Source of the DNA: Kitasatospora cinereorecta
GTDB lineage: Bacteria > Actinomycetota > Actinomycetes > Streptomycetales > Streptomycetaceae
Direction: 5' to 3'
Assembly (NCBI RefSeq): GCF_024172095.1
Contig: NZ_JAMZDX010000001.1
Span: 23,501-87,500, forward strand
Length of the DNA stretch: 64,000 nt
Position 1 is the stretch's first letter. The number at the start of each line of letters is the position of its first letter. Below are positions 59,268 through 64,000 of the stretch, piece after piece. The notes beneath the pieces were generated by a model. That model made no database searches and was not told the DNA's origin. It worked only from the letters and a program-made list of their open reading frames with translations. A program made the translations under genes and the position numbers.

Positions 59268-59960
59268 ATGAAGGTCGAGATCTACTCCGACATCGCCTGC
59301 CCCTGGTGCTACCTCGGCAAGCGCCGCTTCGAACAGGCGCTGGAGCGCTTCGAGGGCCGGGACGGCGTCGAGGTGGTCTACCGCCCGTACCAGCTGGTGC
59401 CGGACGCCCCGGAGCAGGCCCGCCCCCACCGCGAGTGGCTGGCCGAGCGCTACGGCCCCCAGTCGGTCGCGATGGACGCGCGGATCGCCGACCTCGGCCG
59501 GGCCGAGGGCATCGCGTACGACTTCGACGCCGCCGTCGAGGTCAACACGCTGCTCGCCCACCGCCTGCTGCACCTCGCGCTGACCGAGTACGGCCCTGCG
59601 GTCCAGGGCGCCCTCAAGGAGCGGCTGCTCCGGGCGCACTTCAGCGAGGGCGTCGACGTGGGCGACCGCGGCGCCCTGACCGAGCTGGCGGCCGCCGTCG
59701 GCGTGGACCGCGACCGGGCGGCGGCCTACCTGGCCGGCGACGAGGGCACCGCCGAGGTCCGGGCCGAGCTGGCGGCCGGCCGCGAGCTGGGGATCAGCGC
59801 CGTGCCGACGTTCGTCTTCGAGGGCCGCTGGGCCGTCCAGGGCGGCCAGGAGGCGGACACCTTCCTCACCGTCCTCCGCCAGGTCGCCGCCGAGACCGGT
59901 ACGGACGTTCCCGCGGCCACCGCCGCCGAGGCCTGCACCGACGACGCCTGCGCCGTCTGA
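59268..59960 (+). CDS. DsbA-family (FrnE-like) thiol oxidoreductase
   Basis: This 230-residue cytosolic thioredoxin-fold protein is of the DsbA/FrnE group. The active site CPWC is at the start (YSDIACPWCYLGKRRFEQAL), followed by the inserted helical domain and the cis-Pro loop GISAVPTFVFEGRWAVQGGQ. No signal peptide, so it is a cytosolic oxidoreductase or isomerase, probably in redox-stress defence. A C-terminal EACTDDACAV adds two more cysteines. ATG at 59268. Confidence 0.92.
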   Translation: MKVEIYSDIACPWCYLGKRRFEQALERFEGRDGVEVVYRPYQLVPDAPEQARPHREWLAERYGPQSVAMDARIADLGRAEGIAYDFDAAVEVNTLLAHRLLHLALTEYGPAVQGALKERLLRAHFSEGVDVGDRGALTELAAAVGVDRDRAAAYLAGDEGTAEVRAELAAGRELGISAVPTFVFEGRWAVQGGQEADTFLTVLRQVAAETGTDVPAATAAEACTDDACAV

Positions 59961-59994
59961 CGGACGGACGGCAGCCTGGGAGGCGCGGCGCGAC

Positions 59995-62037
59995 TCAGCA
60001 GCTGAGCCGCGCCGCCGCCCAGTCCGCGACGTCGATCAACCCCAGGCCGCCCGCCGCCGGGCGGACCACCAGCCGGATCGAGTGCTGCCCGGCCAGCGAG
60101 GCGTGCACCGGCACCGGCCGGTCCCCGGCGCGGACCCGCCCCGAGCTCCACAGCGTCTCGCCGTCGTCGCCCTGCACGCTGAACACCACCTGACCGATCC
60201 GCACCGTCAGGTCGTCCAACCCGGCCACCGCATCGAACGACGTGCACGACCGGTTGAGGTCGATCCGCACCGTGGACGGCACCTGCACCGCCAGCGCGTG
60301 CCGGTAGTACGTGCCGCGCATCCACAGCCCGCTGCGCTGCACGACGTGGCCGCGCCCCCGGATGGTCGGGGTCCGTCGGCCGTGCCGCTGCCCGTCGCCG
60401 CCCCCGTCGTCCTCACCGCCCCCGGCGAACGGCAGCTCGTCCAGCCAGAACGGGCTCGGCACGTCCACCACCGGCGGCTCCGGCGGGGTGACGGTCGGCG
60501 TCGGCACCGGCGGCGCCGGCGCGCTCGGTGTCGGGACCGGCGGCCGGGTCGTCGGGGTCGCCGACGGCGTCGGGGTACGGGTCGGCGCGGGCACCGCCCG
60601 CGGCACCACCCGCGGCGGAGCGGGGCTCGGCGACGGCGTCGTGCTCGGCTCCGGGGACGGCGCGGCCGAGGGTGGCGGCGGGGAGGGCGGGGACGACGGC
60701 GGGTCGGCCGGTGCCGAGGACGCCGGTGGAGCGGCCACCGGCGCCGGATCCGGCGAACCGGTCAGCGCGTACGCCGCCACCGCCGCCACGGCCACCGCCA
60801 CACCCGCCGCGATCCCGGCCTTGGCGACAGCACCCATGCCCTGGCCCGCGACCGCGGCCGCCGACGACCCCGAGCCGCCCGCACCACCGGCACCCGCTCC
60901 CGCTCCCGCAGCCGTTCCCGCACTCGCGCCCGCACCGCCGGCCACCGCGCCACCGACCACCGCACCGGCCCCCACCGCCGCCGCGGCGGCCGTGAAGTAC
61001 CCGGCCCCGACCCAGAGCAGCACCCCGCCGGGCAGGACCGCCCGCAGACTGTGGTTGATGTCGACCAGCTCCAGGTACGCCGCCGTGCAGCGGTCGCACT
61101 CCTGGATGTGCCGGCCGACCTCCGTCGAGGCCCGCTTGCGCAGCGAACCGCGGGCGTACGCGCCCAGCCGGTTGGCGTACGCCGCGCAGCCGGACTCCTG
61201 GCTGCCGGAGATGTGCGCCTGGAGGAAGGCAGCGGCCAGCCGGTCCCGCGCCCGGTGCGCCTGGACGGCCGTGGCGTTCGCCGTCTTGCCCAGCAGCACC
61301 GCGACGGTCTTCGGCGACTCCCGCTCGACCTCGGTGTGCCAGAGCACCATCCGGTCGTCCTCGGGCAGTTCGGCGTACGCCTGCATCACCATCCGCTGGT
61401 CGGCCAGCGCCAGCGCCCAGGCGTCCGCGCCCGGGTCGGCCAGGTCGTACTCCACCGTGGCGGCCGAGGTCTGCGCGAAGGCGGCGAAGTCGTCGACCAG
61501 TTGCTCGCGCCGGTCGCTGCGCCCCCAGGCCGCCGCCACGTTGCGCACCGCGGTCAGCAGGTACGCGCGGACCGCGAACTCCGGCCCCTTGCCCGCCTTC
61601 AGCGCCTGCAACGTGCGGGCGAACACCTCGCCCGCCAGGTCCTCGGCGGTGAAGCTGTCCCGGCAGCAGGTCCGCGCGTAGCGGCGGACCGCGTCGGCGT
61701 GCCGACGGTAGATCTCCTCGTACGCGGTGTCGTCGCCGTCCCGGACCCGGGCGGTCAACTCGGCGTCGGAGGGCGGGCGCTCACCGTCCACCGGATCGGC
61801 GGGGGCGGGCACCACGACCCGCGCCGCGGTCGGCTCGTTCCGTCGCGCGGCCACGAACGCCTCCGGTGTCACTCCGCCCTGCCCGGCCGCGGCCTGGCCG
61901 GGCACCCGGCCGCTCAGCGACTCCCGGGCCGGACTTCCGGCCTGGTCGGGGACCTGGCCGAGCGCGTCGAGCCCCGGCCGGTGCTCGCCGGAGCGGTGCT
62001 CGCCCGCCCCCGGGTCGCCCTGCTCCTCGGCGCTCAC
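59995..62037 (-). CDS. ECF-like sigma factor fused to zinc-finger anti-sigma, membrane segments and extracytoplasmic domain
   Basis: This 680-residue fusion has sigma region 2 (about 96-165, with DLAGEVFARTLQAL) and region 4 (about 224-272, SPKTVAVLLGKTANATAVQAHRARD) for promoter recognition. A putative zinc-finger anti-sigma motif follows (H310-x3-C314-x2-C317 in GRHIQECDRCTAAYLEL), then hydrophobic segments near 337-365 and 405-426, a Pro/Ser/Thr-rich linker of about 130 residues, and a C-terminal beta domain of about 110 residues resembling NPCBM carbohydrate-binding modules, ending AARLSC. The sigma factor is thus tethered to the membrane and may sense the wall outside. GTG at 62037 has GGAG seven bases upstream. 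Confidence 0.88.
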   Translation of the reverse strand: MSAEEQGDPGAGEHRSGEHRPGLDALGQVPDQAGSPARESLSGRVPGQAAAGQGGVTPEAFVAARRNEPTAARVVVPAPADPVDGERPPSDAELTARVRDGDDTAYEEIYRRHADAVRRYARTCCRDSFTAEDLAGEVFARTLQALKAGKGPEFAVRAYLLTAVRNVAAAWGRSDRREQLVDDFAAFAQTSAATVEYDLADPGADAWALALADQRMVMQAYAELPEDDRMVLWHTEVERESPKTVAVLLGKTANATAVQAHRARDRLAAAFLQAHISGSQESGCAAYANRLGAYARGSLRKRASTEVGRHIQECDRCTAAYLELVDINHSLRAVLPGGVLLWVGAGYFTAAAAAVGAGAVVGGAVAGGAGASAGTAAGAGAGAGGAGGSGSSAAAVAGQGMGAVAKAGIAAGVAVAVAAVAAYALTGSPDPAPVAAPPASSAPADPPSSPPSPPPPSAAPSPEPSTTPSPSPAPPRVVPRAVPAPTRTPTPSATPTTRPPVPTPSAPAPPVPTPTVTPPEPPVVDVPSPFWLDELPFAGGGEDDGGGDGQRHGRRTPTIRGRGHVVQRSGLWMRGTYYRHALAVQVPSTVRIDLNRSCTSFDAVAGLDDLTVRIGQVVFSVQGDDGETLWSSGRVRAGDRPVPVHASLAGQHSIRLVVRPAAGGLGLIDVADWAAARLSC

Positions 62038-62376
62038 CGCTGGGCTCCGCGCACCGGGCCGTCCGCCATCGGGCGGCCGGACCGGCCGACGGCGGGAATG
62101 GCACGCAACGGGACAATGGCTCCAACCACGGGCAAAGAATGGCATAGCGCGAAGGCCATCGGTAACCGGACCGGCCGCGGCCCACTCTTCCGGGCAGCCC
62201 TCGCCGGGGTGTTCGCCTGCCGGCCCGTCGACTGCCCGGGCGCGCCGGACTCCTGACCGGGCGCCACCGGTCCGCCCGCGAACCACCGCAAGCCGTCGAT
62301 GCCTTCGCGGTCACCCGCCCTCGCGATCACCGCCTCCGCGGTCGGCCGTCCCGCCCCGCCCCGACCGCGGCCGCCG
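62038..62376. other. Upstream region of the sigma-fusion gene
   Basis: I see no gene in this 339-bp interval. AATGGC occurs three times (62097, 62115, 62138) in the part nearest the sigma-fusion start and could be regulator sites. No clear -35/-10 pair is visible. Confidence 0.4.
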
Positions 62377-63138
62377 TCAGGCCGCGCGCAGCCCCTGCAG
62401 CAGGATCTCCAGCAGCCGGCCGCCCGGCGCGGTCTCCGCCCGACCGCCCACCGCCCGCGCCGCCGTGGCGTGCACCGGGACGGCCGCGGTGAGCACCAGC
62501 ACCACGTCCGAGGCGCTCACACCGGGCCGCAGCTCACCCGCTGCACCCGCCCGCGCGACCAGCGCCGCCAGCAGGTGCAGCAGCAGCCGCGGATCGGCGG
62601 CCTGCTCCGGGGAGTCCTCCGCCGTGGGCATCGCACCGGGCACCGCGCCCGGCGCCGCGACCGTCGAGGCGTCCGCCACCGCGGTCCCGGGGACGGCGAA
62701 CGCCCGCTGCTCGGCACTGCGCTGCTCCGGCACCCGGGCGATGTCCTCGGCGTACCGGAACGCCTCCGGCGGCAGCAGCCGTCCCGCGCCCGAGGCGGCC
62801 GCCCGCGCCAGGAAGCCCGACAGCGCCTCCCAGGGGCCGCCCACGGAGCCGTACAGCGACTCCCGGGCCTGGGCGGTCAGCCAGGTGACCTCCTCGGCCG
62901 CGATCCGCTGGACCAGCACCTCCTTGCTCGGGAAGCGCCGGTACACGGTGCCCACGCCGACTCCGGCGCGGCGGGCGACCTCCTCCATCGGGGCGCCGTA
63001 GCCGAGCTCGCCGAACACCTCGCGGGCGGCCCGCAGCACGCTCTCCAGGTTGCGCCGGGCGTCCACCCGCAGCCGGGAGTTGGCGCCGCGCCCCGCACCC
63101 CGGTCGGCCTCGACCGGCCCGCCCTCCTCGACCCCCAC
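62377..63138 (-). CDS. TetR-family transcriptional regulator
   Basis: This regulator of 229-253 residues has the HTH LRAAREVFGELGYGAPMEEVARRAGVGVGTVYRRFPSKEVL and a helical ligand domain with RLLLHLLAALVARAGAAGELRPGVSASDVVLVL. The start is unclear: GTG at 63138 or GTG at 63066, neither with a good RBS. With the earlier start its 5' end overlaps the opposite-strand phosphatase frame at its 5' end. Confidence 0.85.
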   Translation of the reverse strand: MGVEEGGPVEADRGAGRGANSRLRVDARRNLESVLRAAREVFGELGYGAPMEEVARRAGVGVGTVYRRFPSKEVLVQRIAAEEVTWLTAQARESLYGSVGGPWEALSGFLARAAASGAGRLLPPEAFRYAEDIARVPEQRSAEQRAFAVPGTAVADASTVAAPGAVPGAMPTAEDSPEQAADPRLLLHLLAALVARAGAAGELRPGVSASDVVLVLTAAVPVHATAARAVGGRAETAPGGRLLEILLQGLRAA

Positions 63139-64000
63139 GAGCTCGAGCGGCTCAACGACCTGCGCGACGTCCTCCGCCGCCTCCCCGCCCCCGTCGCCGT
63201 CACCTACGGCCCGCACCACCAGGTCGGCTACGCCAACCGCGCCTACCGCACGCTCTTCGGCCCCCGCAGCAACGGACTGCCCGCCGCCGAGTCCCTGCCC
63301 GAACTCGGCACGCTCGGCGTCCTGCCCCTGCTCGACCAGGTGATCCGCAGCGGCCGCACCCGCAGCGTGAAGGCCCGGTGCATCGTCGGCCTCGGCGGCA
63401 ACCGGTACTACAACATCTCCTGCGTCCCGCTCGGCGTCGACGAACCGGACGGCCCGGCCGGAGCACCCGCCGCCGCCCCGGCCGCCCAGGGCGCACCCCT
63501 CGGCGTCCTGATCTTCGCCGCCGAGGTCACCGACCAGGTCCAGGCCGCCGCCCGCCTCCGCGAGGCCGAACGCCGCCAGCGCGAAGCCGCCGTCACCCTC
63601 CAGCGCAGCCTCCTCCCGCAGAAACTCGAACAGCCCGCCGACCTGCGGGTGGCCGCCACCTACCAGCCCGGCGGAGCCGACGCCGCGGTCGGCGGCGACT
63701 GGTACGACGTCATCGGCATCGACGGCGGCCGCACCGCCCTGGTGATCGGCGACGTCATGGGCCGCGGCCTGCGCGCCGCCGCCGTGATGGGTCAGCTCCG
63801 CACCGCCGTCCGCGCCTACGCCCGGATCGACCTCCCACCCGACCGGGTGATGGGACTGCTGGACGGCCTCGCCATGGAGATCGACGCCAACCAGATCGCC
63901 ACCTGCGCCTACGCCGTCTGGGACCCGACCGCCCTCTCCCTCACCTACGCCTCCGCCGGCCACCTCCCCCTCCTCCTCCGCTGCCCCGACGGCACCGTCC
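63127..64000 (+). CDS. PAS-SpoIIE (PP2C) phosphatase, 3' end outside window
   Basis: A long frame runs off the right edge and encodes LDPHELERLNDLRDVLRR, a PAS-like domain (VAVTYGPHHQVGYANRAYRTLFG), a coiled linker (ARLREAERRQREAAVTLQRSLLP) and a PP2C domain with GGDWYDV and GDVMGRGLRAAAVM. It is a second SpoIIE-type phosphatase acting on anti-anti-sigma factors. No ATG, GTG or TTG is found in frame just upstream, so the true start is unresolved: the gene could be 5'-truncated, frameshifted, or begin at an unusual codon. The given start is only where similarity becomes clear. Confidence 0.8.

Noticed and set aside
1..64000. CRISPR arrays, insertion sequences or rRNA operons
   Set aside because: No regularly spaced palindromic repeats with unique spacers, no transposase, and no rRNA sequence were seen. 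The longest tandem repeats are coding (helicase tail).

Overview
The window is chromosomal DNA of a high-GC filamentous actinomycete, most probably Streptomyces or the related Kitasatospora. The evidence is extreme GC at third codon positions, many GTG starts and ATGA/GTGA start-stop overlaps, a conservon operon, an actinobacterial tRNA Glu-Asp-Phe cluster, and several families typical of the group (DUF742 protein, MocR regulator, SpoIIE-type phosphatases, WXG100 protein).

Layout. 1-1.3 kb: the 3' end of a tyrosine integrase abuts the 3' end of tRNA-Phe in a Glu-Asp-Phe tRNA operon, so the window seems to start at the edge of an integrated element. 1.3-7.5 kb: a small zincin, a fluoride-export operon (crcB-DUF190-crcB), a lipoprotein, a DEAD-box RNA helicase with a repeated RG-rich tail and an upstream mini-ORF, and a bacterial poly(ADP-ribose) glycohydrolase. 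7.5-16.5 kb: single housekeeping or accessory enzymes and a tRNA-Lys. 16.6-24 kb: a HAD phosphoglucomutase/GH65 phosphorylase pair, pyruvate oxidase, and a WYL regulator divergent from an MFS exporter. 24-28 kb: an XRE-cupin regulator with a paired operator, a MocR regulator divergent from an AhpD-like protein, and a PEP-mutase-like lyase.

28-38.5 kb is a surface and signalling block: secreted and lipoprotein genes, a WXG100/NlpC-P60 pair (type VII secretion substrates), then a complete conservon (cvnA-B-C-D followed by two cytochromes P450, one of them CYP157-like without the ExxR motif) and a GAF-PAS-SpoIIE phosphatase. 38.7-47 kb: a TetR/hydrolase operon with its palindromic operator, a ydaO-type (c-di-AMP) riboswitch in front of an M23 peptidase, single genes, and a short leader ORF with an extended Shine-Dalgarno sequence next to the initiator tRNA. 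47-52 kb: PrsW-like protease, trmB, lhgO and a membrane protein.

The most distinctive locus is 52.1-54.1 kb. It carries a TROVE/vWA Ro60 orthologue preceded, on the same strand, by tandem Y-RNA-like units. One of these folds as a circularly permuted tRNA mimic (YrlA type). It is followed by an HTH/TPR regulator, a lasso-cyclase-like protein whose ATP-pyrophosphatase motif is degenerate, a universal stress protein, a DsbA-family protein, an ECF-like sigma factor fused to a zinc-finger anti-sigma domain, membrane segments and an extracytoplasmic C-terminal domain, a TetR regulator, and a second SpoIIE phosphatase that runs off the right edge.

All family assignments come from reading motifs in the sequence; no database search was run.
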